From contig JAWLCV010000002.1 of assembly GCA_041686955.1 (NCBI GenBank), positions 51,390-115,389 of the forward strand: DNA of 64,000 nt, written 5' to 3'. This document shows positions 1-9,935 of this stretch, piece by piece; position 1 is the first letter of the stretch, and each line of letters begins with the position of its first letter. A program made the position numbers and the translations under genes. The notes under the pieces are model-generated. The model was not told the DNA's origin and ran no database searches. It saw only the letters and a program-made list of their open reading frames with translations. Source of the DNA: UBA7803 sp041686955. Lineage in GTDB: Bacteria > Pseudomonadota > Gammaproteobacteria > Pseudomonadales > Azotimanducaceae.

Positions 1-600
1 GCCGAAGTCGTAGGCCACCACGTGGAAGCGGGGGTCCTCCAGGCGCCCATAGCCGTGCACCCGGTCCCAGCTCGTCTCGTTCCAGGTGGACGTGTCCTTG
101 CGCCCCACCTCCCGGGCGAGATCCATGCCCTGGAGCCCGGGGAAGGCCTTCGCCTCGGCCAGGGCCCGCTCCACCGCCCCCCCGCCGGCGGCCGCCTCGC
201 CAGCCGCGATGCAGCCGGCCAGCGCGCCCTGCTCGCGGATCAGCCGGGTGAGCCGCCGGGTGTCCACGTCGGCGATGGCCACGACCCCCTGCTCGGCGAG
301 GTAGTCGGGCAGGCTCTGACGCATCCGCCAGCTACTCGGCCGCCGCGGCGTCTGACGGATCACCAGGCCGGCGGCGTGGATGCCGTCGGACTCCACGTCC
401 TCCGGATTGACCCCGGTGTTGCCGATCTGCGGATAGGTGAGGGTGATGATCTGGCGTGCGTAGGAGGGGTCGGTGAGAATTTCCTGATAGCCGGTCATGG
501 CGGTGTTGAACACCACCTCGCCGACGGCAGTACCCTCCGCCCCGATCGATCGGCCGCGGAAAACACTTCCGTCTTCCAATACCAGTAGAGCCGGAATCAA
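1..600 (-). CDS. carA: Carbamoyl-phosphate synthase small subunit, N-terminal part (cut by window edge)
   Basis: This is the N-terminal 200 residues of the glutaminase subunit of carbamoyl-phosphate synthase, which feeds arginine and pyrimidine synthesis. The N-terminal small-subunit domain is clear: LEDGSVFRGRSIG, then GEVVFNTAMTGYQEILTDPS and a QIGNTGVNPED-like stretch. The frame is still open at base 1, so the class I amidotransferase domain lies outside the window. No ATG fits; I use a TTG at 600 because it gives the usual short leader before ALLVLEDG, and a second in-frame TTG at 612 is possible. It follows dapB in the same direction, the normal gammaproteobacterial order, but a strong hairpin separates the two. 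Confidence 0.93.
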   Translation of the reverse strand, partial: MIPALLVLEDGSVFRGRSIGAEGTAVGEVVFNTAMTGYQEILTDPSYARQIITLTYPQIGNTGVNPEDVESDGIHAAGLVIRQTPRRPSSWRMRQSLPDYLAEQGVVAIADVDTRRLTRLIREQGALAGCIAAGEAAAGGGAVERALAEAKAFPGLQGMDLAREVGRKDTSTWNETSWDRVHGYGRLEDPRFHVVAYDFG

Positions 601-702
601 GTCGCCACCCAAGTCAAATTCCACACACGCCACGCCTACGACCACGCCGCGCGCGAACGGTTCGTGGCCAAAGCGAGGGAAAACACGAAGGACCGTTGTG
701 AG

Positions 703-744
703 AAAGGCGGGGCCGATCGCTGTCGCCGATCGAAACCCGCCTTT
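703..744 (-). terminator. Hairpin between dapB and carA
   Basis: A 9-bp outer stem (aaaggcggg at 703-711 pairing with cccgccttt at 736-744) encloses a second stem made of two cgatcg-type arms. On the minus strand it lies just after the dapB stop and its 3' arm ends in CTTT, so it could terminate or attenuate transcription before carA. There is no long T tract. Confidence 0.55.
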
Positions 745-759
745 GCTGGGCCGGGTAGT

Positions 760-1575
760 CTACCCAAGACTTCCGCGAAAGCCCAGCACATCCTGCATGT
801 CGAAGAGGCCGGCGCGCTGCTGGTGCACATACCGCACGGCCCGCAGCGCACCCTGGGCGAAGTTCATGCGGCTTTCCGCGCGGTGGGTGATCTCGATGCG
901 CTCGCCGTTGCCGGCGAACAGCACCGTGTGCTCGCCGACGATGTCACCGGCCCGTACGGTGGCGAAGCCGATGGCCTCCCGCGGCCGCGCTCCGGTGATG
1001 CCCTGACGCTCGTACACCGCCACGTCGGAAAGCTGCCGTCCGCGTGCGCCGGCGACGATCTCGCCCATGCGCACCGCGGTGCCCGACGGCGCGTCGATCT
1101 TGTGCCGGTGGTGGGCCTCGACGATCTCCACGTCCACCCCCTCCCCCAGCACCCGGGCCGCCAGCTCCACCAGCTTGAAGGTGAGGTTGACCCCCACCGA
1201 CATGTTGGGCGCCATCAGGATGGGAACCCGCTCCGCCGCCGCGCGGATGCGCTCGAGCCCGTCAGCGTCGAAGCCGGTCGTGCCGATCACCAGCCCCTTC
1301 CTCCGGTCCGCGCACACCGTCACATTGGCCAAGGTGGCCTCGGGGACGGTGAAGTCGACGAGCACATCGAAGGCATCCGCGGCCGCCGCCGGGTCGTCGG
1401 TCACCGCCACCCCCAGCCGGCCCACCCCGGCCAGCTCGCCGGCGTCACTGCCCAGGACCGAGAGGCCCGGCCGCTCGAACGCCGCCCCCAGCGCCAGGTC
1501 TTCCGCTGCCTCGACGGCCTGGATCAGGGTCCTGCCCATTCGGCCGGCGGCGCCGGTCACTGCCACTCGGATCAT
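760..1575 (-). CDS. dapB: 4-hydroxy-tetrahydrodipicolinate reductase
   Basis: DapB reduces hydroxy-tetrahydrodipicolinate with NAD(P)H in the lysine and diaminopimelate pathway in the cytosol. The 271-residue protein has the N-terminal Rossmann motif AVTGAAGRMGRT and the family signature EAHHRHKIDAPSGTA, carrying the catalytic His and substrate-binding Lys. The start at 1575 (MIRVAVTG) matches the family; the frame stays open a further 120 bases upstream, but that stretch shows no homology. It sits between dnaJ and carA in the conserved order. Confidence 0.97.
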   Translation of the reverse strand: MIRVAVTGAAGRMGRTLIQAVEAAEDLALGAAFERPGLSVLGSDAGELAGVGRLGVAVTDDPAAAADAFDVLVDFTVPEATLANVTVCADRRKGLVIGTTGFDADGLERIRAAAERVPILMAPNMSVGVNLTFKLVELAARVLGEGVDVEIVEAHHRHKIDAPSGTAVRMGEIVAGARGRQLSDVAVYERQGITGARPREAIGFATVRAGDIVGEHTVLFAGNGERIEITHRAESRMNFAQGALRAVRYVHQQRAGLFDMQDVLGFRGSLG

Positions 1576-1661
1576 TCGAACTGCTCGCTTCGGGGATGGC
1601 GGAATGGTAACGCAAGCCCTCCACTTTAGGGGCGGGCGGCGGCGATGCGAAGACGCTGACG

Positions 1662-1824
1662 GGGAGACGGGCGGGAAAGTCGATCTGCGGACCATTTGAG
1701 CGCCACCGAGCGCAGCAGATTGACGTCACCCGGCCATCCAGCCGGGGGACGGCAACTCTGCGGAGCGAGGGAACCCGGGACGGGTGGCGCGTGGTCCGCA
1801 GATCGACTTTCCCGCCCGGCTCCC
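1662..1824. repeat. Long inverted-repeat element between dapB and dnaJ
   Basis: Two 33-base arms (1662-1694 and 1792-1824) are reverse complements with a single mismatch and flank a 97-base centre. Just inside each arm both sides continue with gcgccacc after a small gap. The element fills most of the 316-bp gene-free interval 1576-1891. It resembles a small palindromic or MITE-type repeat, or a very stable RNA hairpin transcribed from the dnaJ side. I see no second copy in this window. Confidence 0.75.
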
Positions 1825-1891
1825 AGACAACAACGGCAATTCCACTGCCGCCGCCCGCGACCCGAAACTGGAAGGCGGAACGGCCGTCCGT

Positions 1892-3019
1892 TCAGCCGGT
1901 GAGGCCGTCGAAGAAGTCCTTGACGCCCTTGAACCACGACGTGCCCTTGGGCGAGTGCTTCTCCCCGCCGTCGGAGAGCGACTTCTGGAAGTCCCGAAGC
2001 AGATTCTTCTGCTTCTCGGTGAGCTTCACCGGCGTCTCCACCACGACCCGGCACAGGAGGTCGCCCACGCCGCCGCCGCGAACCGGAGTCACGCCTTTGC
2101 CGCGCAGCCGGAACAGCTTGCCGGTCTGGGTCTCCGGCGGGATCTTGAGCTTCACGCGGCCATCCAGGGTGGGCACCTCCAGCTCGCCGCCGAGGGCGGC
2201 GGAGACGAAGTCGATGGGCACCTCGCAGAACAGGTTCTTGCCGTCCCGGGTGAAGATGGGATGTTCCCGCACCTCGATCTGCACGTAGAGGTCGCCGGGC
2301 GGACCGCCGTTGATCCCGGCCTCGCCCTCGCCGGCCAGGCGGATGCGGTCGCCGGTGTCCACTCCCGGGGGGATGCGCACGTTCAGGGTCTTGCGCTTTT
2401 CCAGCCGGCCCTGGCCGCCGCAGCGGCTGCAGGGATCGGTGACGACGTTTCCGGAGCCGCGGCAACGCGGACAGGTCTGCTGCAGGGAGAAGAATCCCTG
2501 GGCCACCCGGATCTGCCCAAGGCCGCCGCAGTCCGGACAACTCGTGGGCCGGGTGCCGGGTTTGGCCCCGCTGCCGTCGCAGGTGTCGCAGGCCGACAGC
2601 ACCGGAATCCGGATCTCCACGTTGTCGCCGCGGACCGCCTGCTCCAGGTCGAGCTCCAGCGAGTAGCGTAAGTCGGCACCGCGCATGACGGAGCTGCGCC
2701 CGCGACCGCCCCCGGCCCCGAAGATGTCGCCGAAGACGTCACTGAAGATGTCGCTGAAGCTGCCGCCGCCGAAGCCCCCCATCCCCGCGGAGCCGTCCAC
2801 GCCGGCGTGGCCGAAGCGGTCGTAGGCCTGGCGCTTCTCCGGGTCGGCGAGCACCTCGTAGGCCTCGCTGGCCTCGCGGAAGCGTTCCGCCGCGGTGGGA
2901 TCGTCCGGGTTGCGGTCCGGGTGGTACTTCATGGCGAGACGCCGGTATGCCTTCTTGATGTCGGTCTCGGACGCCTCCTGACCCACACCCAGCACTTCAT
3001 AGTAATCGCGTTTCGACAT
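1892..3019 (-). CDS. dnaJ: Co-chaperone DnaJ (Hsp40)
   Basis: DnaJ delivers unfolded clients to DnaK and stimulates its ATPase. The 375-residue protein shows the whole type I layout: J domain with HPD at residues 33-35, a Gly/Phe-rich linker with GGFGGG, a zinc centre of four CxxCxGxG repeats (CDTCDGSG, CPDCGGLG, CPRCRGSG, CSRCGGQG), and the C-terminal substrate-binding domains. The start at 3019 (MSKRDYYEVLG) is the standard one. It follows dnaK in the same direction after 123 bases that contain a long hairpin. Confidence 0.98.
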   Translation of the reverse strand: MSKRDYYEVLGVGQEASETDIKKAYRRLAMKYHPDRNPDDPTAAERFREASEAYEVLADPEKRQAYDRFGHAGVDGSAGMGGFGGGSFSDIFSDVFGDIFGAGGGRGRSSVMRGADLRYSLELDLEQAVRGDNVEIRIPVLSACDTCDGSGAKPGTRPTSCPDCGGLGQIRVAQGFFSLQQTCPRCRGSGNVVTDPCSRCGGQGRLEKRKTLNVRIPPGVDTGDRIRLAGEGEAGINGGPPGDLYVQIEVREHPIFTRDGKNLFCEVPIDFVSAALGGELEVPTLDGRVKLKIPPETQTGKLFRLRGKGVTPVRGGGVGDLLCRVVVETPVKLTEKQKNLLRDFQKSLSDGGEKHSPKGTSWFKGVKDFFDGLTG

Positions 3020-3046
3020 GTCTCTCCGGCGTCTGAATACAACCAC

Positions 3047-3105
3047 GGGAGCGACTCCCGCACCCCATCGGCCTTCCGGTGGATGGGGTGCGGGAGATCG
3101 CTCCC
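3047..3105 (-). terminator. Long hairpin in the dnaK-dnaJ spacer
   Basis: A 23/24-base arm pair (3047-3069 with 3082-3105) carries one bulged base and a 12-base loop. On the minus strand it forms a very stable stem upstream of the dnaJ ribosome site. It has no T tail, so attenuation, mRNA processing or protection of the dnaK 3' end is as likely as full termination. A smaller hairpin (gccgc...gcggc) directly follows the dnaK stop at about 3124-3142. Confidence 0.6.
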
Positions 3106-3142
3106 TCGATCAAACGGACAGCATAGCCGCTAAGCGGCGCTA

Positions 3143-5083
<1,941 letters not shown>

Positions 5084-5177
5084 GTCAGTCTTCTCCAGAA
5101 TCTTTCGTGTGCCGGGGAGTCCCCGGACCAACCGTTAATCGCAATATCTGTGCGCGGGGAGGGCTTTCAACCCTAAA

Positions 5178-5196
5178 GGCGCGGTTTTTTCGCGCC
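5178..5196 (-). terminator. Hairpin between grpE and dnaK
   Basis: A 6-bp stem (ggcgcg at 5178-5183, cgcgcc at 5191-5196) has a loop of mostly A residues on the minus strand, starting one base after the grpE stop and followed by TTT. It is a possible weak terminator or mRNA 3' end that would make dnaK partly dependent on its own promoter. Confidence 0.4.
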
Positions 5197-5197
5197 G

Positions 5198-5767
5198 TCA
5201 GCTTCCGGAATCCGGGGCCCGCGCCACCACCACCTTGGCCGCCCGCACCACCCGCCCGTTGAGCAGGTAGCCGGGCTGCATCACTTCGATGACCGAGTTC
5301 GGCTCCGCATCGGCGCTCGGCACCATGGTCATGGCCTCGTGCACCTGGGGGTCGAAGGGCTCGCCCTTGGGGTCGATGCGCTCGATGCCGTACTTCGCCA
5401 GCACCGTGTGGAACAGCTTGAGCGACAGCTCCACGCCTTCGGCGATGGATTCCGCGCCTTGCGCCTCGCCGGCCACCTCCACCGCCTTTTCCAGGCTGTC
5501 GAGCACCGGCAGGAGATCGGCCGCGAACTTCTCCAGCGCGTACTTGTGGGCGTTCTCCACGTCCCGGCTGGCGCGACGGCGGGTGTTCTCCGCATCGGCC
5601 TGGGCCCGCAGCGCCTGGTCGCGGTACTGCTCCGCCTTCTCCAGAGCCTCCCGAAGCTGCTCGGCCAGATCGCCGCCGGGCTCCGCCCCCGCCGCCGATT
5701 CCGGGGCCCGGGCATCGGAGTGCTCTTCCGCAGAGGGAGTCGAGCGAGGGTTGTCGTCTTCCGCCAT
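5198..5767 (-). CDS. grpE: Nucleotide exchange factor GrpE
   Basis: GrpE releases ADP from DnaK. The 189-residue protein has a low-complexity acidic and Ala-rich N-terminus (about 1-35), a long coiled coil (EQLREALEKAEQYRDQALR onward) with the family segment ENTRRRASRDVENAHKYALE, and the C-terminal beta domain with PFDPQVHEAMTMVP-like sequence. It lies between hrcA and dnaK in the same direction. A good RpoH-type promoter precedes it at 5829-5856. Confidence 0.98.
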   Translation of the reverse strand: MAEDDNPRSTPSAEEHSDARAPESAAGAEPGGDLAEQLREALEKAEQYRDQALRAQADAENTRRRASRDVENAHKYALEKFAADLLPVLDSLEKAVEVAGEAQGAESIAEGVELSLKLFHTVLAKYGIERIDPKGEPFDPQVHEAMTMVPSADAEPNSVIEVMQPGYLLNGRVVRAAKVVVARAPDSGS

Positions 5768-5828
5768 GCTTCGTGGTCTCCAGATTGCACACTACCTCGG
5801 CGAGCGGCCGCTCGCCCGTCTGCTGCCT

Positions 5829-5856
5829 ATCTTGGGGACGACGGCGAGATTTCAAC
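5829..5856 (-). promoter_or_regulatory. RpoH (sigma-32) type heat-shock promoter for grpE
   Basis: Read on the minus strand, gTTGAAA is followed after 12 bases by CCCCAAGAT, close to the sigma-32 consensus (CTTGAAA, 11-16 bases, CCCCATNT). It sits about 60 bases before the grpE start and just downstream of hrcA. A short CCCCGC/GCGGGG hairpin overlaps its upstream edge. This is the clearest promoter in the heat-shock block. Confidence 0.7.
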
Positions 5857-5873
5857 CCCGCAGGCGGGGATTA

Positions 5874-6917
5874 TCAGGCGGTCAGCGCCGCGCTCAGCAC
5901 CCGGGCGGTGACGTCCACCACCGGGATGACCTCCTGATAGGCCATCCGGGTGGGGCCCACCACCCCCAGCACCCCGGCGAGCTGACCCTTCACCTGATAC
6001 GACGCCGTGACCAGGCTCAGCTCGTCGAGCAAGCGGTAGCCGGACTCCTCGCCGATGAAGAGCTGGATGCCCTCGCTGTCGAGGCAGCGGTCCAGGAGGT
6101 GGAGGATGCCGCCTTTGGCCGAGAAGGCTTCGAACAGCCGGCGGATCTGCTCGGCGTCGCCGCCGAAATCCAGCAGGTTGGTTTCCCCCGCGACCACGAA
6201 GTCGTCGGCACGCTCCCCCTCGGCCTCCTCGAAGGCCCGGGACGCCACGTCGAGCGCGGTCTGCATGAGGCTGTCCATGCGGTCCTTGTCCGCCTGCATG
6301 CTGTCGAGCAGCGCCTGGCGGATGCGGATCAGCGAAAGCCCGCCGAATTCCTGGTTGATGAAGTTGGCGGCCTGGTTGAGCTCGGTGTCGCTGTACTCCC
6401 GATCGGTGCGGATCACCCGGTTCTGCACCTCCCGGTCGTTCAGCACCAGGATCACCAACACCCGGCGCCCGGACAGGGGCAGGAACTCCACGTGACGCAG
6501 ATCCACCTGATCGCGCCGGGGCAGCGTGATGACGCAGGTCATGTGAGTGAGGTGGGAGAGCAGGTGACTGGCCGACTCCGCCAGCTCCTTCGGCGACAGA
6601 TCCGGGTTCAGCTCCCCCTGGAGCTGGATCACCCGGGTTTCGTCCACCGGCTCCACCCGCAGGAAGGTGTCGACGAAGAACCGCAATCCGCGATTGGTAG
6701 GTATCTTGCCTGCCGAGGTGTGGGGCGAACGGACGAGGCCCTGGCTCTCGAGATCGGCCAGGATGTTCCGCACCGTGGCCGGGCTCACTTCCACCCCCGG
6801 CCGCGCCGCCAGCAGCCGCGACGGTACCGGATTCCCCTCGGCGATGTAGTGCTCCACCAGCAACTTGAAGACGAGCTGCGCACGCTCGTCGAGGGCTTCT
6901 TCTGCTTGCTTTCTCAT
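5874..6917 (-). CDS. hrcA: Heat-inducible transcription repressor HrcA
   Basis: HrcA represses chaperone operons by binding the CIRCE inverted repeat and is kept active by GroEL. The 347-residue protein starts with a winged-helix region (RAQLVFKLLVEHYIAEGNPV, then VSPATVRNILADLE) and continues through the dimerisation and inserted domains (LLDFGGDAEQIRRLFEAF, then IFIGEESG-like sequence). It heads the hrcA-grpE-dnaK-dnaJ series. No CIRCE sequence is visible next to any chaperone gene here, so its target, probably groESL, may lie elsewhere. Confidence 0.96.
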   Translation of the reverse strand: MRKQAEEALDERAQLVFKLLVEHYIAEGNPVPSRLLAARPGVEVSPATVRNILADLESQGLVRSPHTSAGKIPTNRGLRFFVDTFLRVEPVDETRVIQLQGELNPDLSPKELAESASHLLSHLTHMTCVITLPRRDQVDLRHVEFLPLSGRRVLVILVLNDREVQNRVIRTDREYSDTELNQAANFINQEFGGLSLIRIRQALLDSMQADKDRMDSLMQTALDVASRAFEEAEGERADDFVVAGETNLLDFGGDAEQIRRLFEAFSAKGGILHLLDRCLDSEGIQLFIGEESGYRLLDELSLVTASYQVKGQLAGVLGVVGPTRMAYQEVIPVVDVTARVLSAALTA

Positions 6918-7002
6918 CGGAATTACAACTTAAACTGTGCGCCTCCAGTATGATCCGTAGCGATCCCAGGAAACTTATGGACCTTCAGGGCCTTTAGTCA
7001 AG

Positions 7003-8670
7003 ATGGCCAACGCGGTGCTGAGAGCTTTGACCGTCCGGGATTTCGCCCTGGTGCAATCGTTGGACATCGCTTTCGCCGATGGGTTGACCGTGATCACCGG
7101 GGAATCCGGGGCCGGCAAGTCCATTCTGCTGGGGGCTCTGGGGCTGGTGCTGGGGGAGCGCGCGGCCAGCGACACGGTACGCCCGGGGGCACAGCGGGCG
7201 GACGTCACCGCGGAATTCGATCTCACCGGCTACCCGGCGTCGCGCCGGTTCCTGGAGGATCAGGCCCTGGCGGATCCGGACGCGCCGGGCCGCTGCCTGG
7301 TACGGCGGGTGGTGGGCGCCGACGGCCGCTCCCGGGCGTTCATCAACGGTTCGCCGGTGACCCTCCAGGTACTGCGGGGCCTGTGCGGCGAGCTCATCGA
7401 CATCCACGGTCAGCACGAGAACCAGCGCCTCACGGAACCCGGCGTGCAGCTCGCCCTGCTCGACGACTTCGGCGCCGACCCGGAACTGCGCCGGGCCTGC
7501 CGGGACAGCTTCCGCGCCTGGAGACGCGCCGAGCGGGAGGCGGCGGAGCTCGAGGAGCGTCTCGCCCAGCAGAGCGACCGGGCCAGCCTGCTCACCTACC
7601 AGCTCGAAGAGTTCGACGCCCTGGGGCTGGCCCCCGGCGAGCTGGAAGCGGTGGAAGCCGAGCACAAGCGTCTCTCCCAGGCCCAGGATCTGCGCGCCGT
7701 GGTGTCTCGGTGCCTCGATGCGCTGGAGGAAGACGCCACCGTAGGAAGGGCGCTGCGGCTGCTCGGCGGCCTGGACGACGACCACGAGCGCCTCGGCGCG
7801 GCCCTGGGCGCGCTGCGCTCCATGGACGACTTGATGGCCGACGCCGTGCGCGACCTGCGCGCCTACGACGGATCCCTGGAACTGGATCCGGAACGTCTGG
7901 CCGAGCTCGACGAGCGGCTGTCGGACATCCACGCGCTCGCGCGCAAGCACCGGGTGGCGCCGGAACGGCTGGTCGAGCACGCCAGGGCCCTGGCCGAGGA
8001 GCTCGAAGGCATCTCGACGGATCGCGGCGCGCTGGAGGCGCTGCAGGCCGCGGTGGCCAACGAGCGGGCAGCCTTTCTCGAGCACGCCGGCAAGCTTTCC
8101 GAGCAGCGCCGGGGGGCGGCCGCGGAGTTCGCCCGGGCCGTGAGCCGCTGCATGAACACGCTGGGCATCAAGGGCGGCGCCCTGTCCCTGGAATTCGCCC
8201 CCGCGGAGTCGGAGACGGGCCTGGAGAGCGTGGAGTTCCAGGTCAAGACCAACCCCCACTACCCCGCGGGGCCGTTGACCCGAATCGCCTCGGGCGGGGA
8301 GCGGGCGCGGATCGGCCTGGCCATTCAGGTGGTGGCCGCGGAGAAGTCGGCCATGCCGTGCCTGGTGCTCGACGAAGCGGACGTGGGCGTGGGGGGCACC
8401 ACCGCGGACGTGGTGGGGCGCCTGCTGCGGGCCCTGGCGGACCACACCCAGGTGATCTGCGTCACCCACGCGCCCCAGGTGGCGGCCCTGGGCCACAATC
8501 ATCTGCGGGTACGCAAGGACGAGCGGCAGGATACCCTCATCGATCCCCTGGCGGAGGACAGCCGGGTGGAGGAGCTGGCCCGCATGCTGGCCGGCGCCGA
8601 CATCACCGACAAGTCCCGGGAGTACGCCCGCGCGCTGCTGCACGAGGCCCAGCTCGAGCCGGTTACCTGA
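7003..8670 (+). CDS. recN: DNA repair ATPase RecN
   Basis: RecN is an SMC-like protein that acts early in double-strand break repair. The 555-residue protein has the Walker A motif GESGAGKS near the N-terminus, long coiled-coil segments in the middle, the ABC signature (IASGGERARIGLAIQ) and Walker B (VLDEADVGVGG) near the C-terminus. It is transcribed away from hrcA and followed by bamE. No SOS box was confidently seen in the 85-base interval. Confidence 0.97.
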   Translation: MANAVLRALTVRDFALVQSLDIAFADGLTVITGESGAGKSILLGALGLVLGERAASDTVRPGAQRADVTAEFDLTGYPASRRFLEDQALADPDAPGRCLVRRVVGADGRSRAFINGSPVTLQVLRGLCGELIDIHGQHENQRLTEPGVQLALLDDFGADPELRRACRDSFRAWRRAEREAAELEERLAQQSDRASLLTYQLEEFDALGLAPGELEAVEAEHKRLSQAQDLRAVVSRCLDALEEDATVGRALRLLGGLDDDHERLGAALGALRSMDDLMADAVRDLRAYDGSLELDPERLAELDERLSDIHALARKHRVAPERLVEHARALAEELEGISTDRGALEALQAAVANERAAFLEHAGKLSEQRRGAAAEFARAVSRCMNTLGIKGGALSLEFAPAESETGLESVEFQVKTNPHYPAGPLTRIASGGERARIGLAIQVVAAEKSAMPCLVLDEADVGVGGTTADVVGRLLRALADHTQVICVTHAPQVAALGHNHLRVRKDERQDTLIDPLAEDSRVEELARMLAGADITDKSREYARALLHEAQLEPVT

Positions 8671-8714
8671 CCCACGTCCCCGGGGCCTTCATTCCCGTGA
8701 GGCTTACCTATACC

Positions 8715-9158
8715 ATGCCCGCTTCTGCAACACCGGCCCAAGCCATGCGCGTCACCGCCGCCCTGCTCTCGGCTCTCTGCCTGCTCGCCCTCGCGGCCTG
8801 CAGTGTTCCGGGTCTGCCCCGGGTGCACAAGGTCACGGTGCAGCAGGGCAACGTCATCACCCAGGAGATGATCGACCGCTTGAAGCCGGGCATGACCCGC
8901 AGCCAGGTGGCCTACCTCATGGGCGAGCCCGTCTACCGCAATCCGTTCAACGACGATCGCTGGGACTACATCTATACCCTGGAGATTCCGGGCTATTTCG
9001 AGACGCAGCAGCAGGTGAGCCTGTACTTCGAAGACGGGGTGCTCGCCTACTTCACCGGCGACTACGCCCCCACCTCCGCCAAGGAGGACGACGCCCCGGC
9101 CGACGGGGACGCCACCGCGGCCAGCGACCTGCCGGACGGAGACGAGACGGAGGGCTGA
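8715..9158 (+). CDS. bamE: Outer membrane assembly lipoprotein BamE (SmpA/OmlA family)
   Basis: BamE is a lipoprotein of the BAM complex that inserts outer-membrane barrels. The lipobox LALAAC marks the signal peptide. The mature domain carries the family features VTVQQGNVITQEMIDRLKPG, MTRSQVAYLMGEPV and the DRWDYIYT strand. An acidic, Ala-rich tail follows the usual core. The start at 8715 has a GTGAGG ribosome site 12 bases upstream; the ATG at 8745 gives a more typical lipoprotein signal (MRVTAALL) but no obvious ribosome site, so either is possible. Confidence 0.93.
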   Translation: MPASATPAQAMRVTAALLSALCLLALAACSVPGLPRVHKVTVQQGNVITQEMIDRLKPGMTRSQVAYLMGEPVYRNPFNDDRWDYIYTLEIPGYFETQQQVSLYFEDGVLAYFTGDYAPTSAKEDDAPADGDATAASDLPDGDETEG

Positions 9159-9171
9159 GATCCCGCGGCGC

Positions 9172-9480
9172 TCAGCGGCGTCCGGACCGGTCCGGGGCCG
9201 CGCGTCGCCGGCGCGCCTCCCTCGGATCGATGGCGAGGGGCCGGTAGATCTCCACGCGATCTCCGGGCTCGAGGGGGTGGTCCCGCTCCACCCTATCGCC
9301 GAACACGCCGACGGCGGCCGCCGCCAGATCCAGGGTATCGAAAGGAGGATGCTGGGCCGCCACGCGCAGGGCGTCGGCCACCGTGGCACCGGCCGGCAGC
9401 TCCACGCTCACCTGGTGCTGAATTTCAGGCAGTGCGTAGACCACGTCCACCCGAAGGCGGGTGACGTCCGGCGCGCTCAC
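9172..9480 (-). CDS. rnfH: RnfH family ubiquitin-fold protein
   Basis: This is a small beta-grasp protein of the RnfH/UPF0125 family, whose molecular role is not settled. The 102 residues contain the family pattern VDVVYALPEIQHQVSVELP, VADALRVA and DRVEIYRPLAIDPREARRRR. The start overlaps the ratA stop by four bases, giving the conserved ratA-rnfH pair that faces bamE. The basic tail is usual for the family. Confidence 0.93.
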   Translation of the reverse strand: MSAPDVTRLRVDVVYALPEIQHQVSVELPAGATVADALRVAAQHPPFDTLDLAAAAVGVFGDRVERDHPLEPGDRVEIYRPLAIDPREARRRRAAPDRSGRR

Positions 9481-9926
9481 GCGCCCTCCAGCAGGTCACG
9501 GGCCCGCACGCAGAAGGCGTCGACCATGTGATCCGCGGCCCGGGCGAAGACGCCGGAGAACGCGCTACCGAGCAGGGCTCCGGCGCCGGAGAGCTCGAAC
9601 GCGAGGTCGAGCTCCACCTTGCAGCCTTCGTCCGCGCCCAGGCGCTTGAATCGCCACTCGCCTTCGAAGGACTTGAACGGCCCGGAAACCAGATGGAGCT
9701 CGATGCGCTCGCTGGGGACGAGCACGTTGCGCGTGGTGAAGCGCAGGTGCATGCCCGCCTGAAACTCGAGCTCGAGCTCCGCCACCACCTCGTGGCCCCG
9801 GTTCTCGAGCACCCGGGCCGCGCTCAAGCGGGGCAGGAACTCGGGGTAGCGCTCGACATCGCCGACGATGGCGAACACCTCCGCGGCGGGATAGGGCAGC
9901 AGCGCGGAGCGATGAACGACCGGCAC
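9477..9926 (-). CDS. ratA: RatA-type START/SRPBCC protein (Coq10-like)
   Basis: This is a 149-residue START-fold protein of the RatA/Coq10 family. In E. coli RatA has been reported to block 70S ribosome association, and homologues bind ubiquinone. The family pattern is clear: VVHRSALLPYPAAEVFAIV, DVERYPEFLP, and a C-terminal AFSGVFARAADHMVDAFCVRA helix. It is translationally coupled to rnfH by a 4-base overlap and sits ten bases from the upstream transporter, so the three may share a transcript. Confidence 0.94.
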   Translation of the reverse strand: MPVVHRSALLPYPAAEVFAIVGDVERYPEFLPRLSAARVLENRGHEVVAELELEFQAGMHLRFTTRNVLVPSERIELHLVSGPFKSFEGEWRFKRLGADEGCKVELDLAFELSGAGALLGSAFSGVFARAADHMVDAFCVRARDLLEGA

Positions 9927-9935
9927 CCGCGCGCG

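Noticed and set aside
1597..1640. tRNA-Leu-like stretch (tggcggaatggtaacgc) on the plus strand before the inverted repeat
   Set aside because: The D-arm resembles a tRNA but no proper anticodon loop, T-arm (ttcgaatc) or matching acceptor stem follows.
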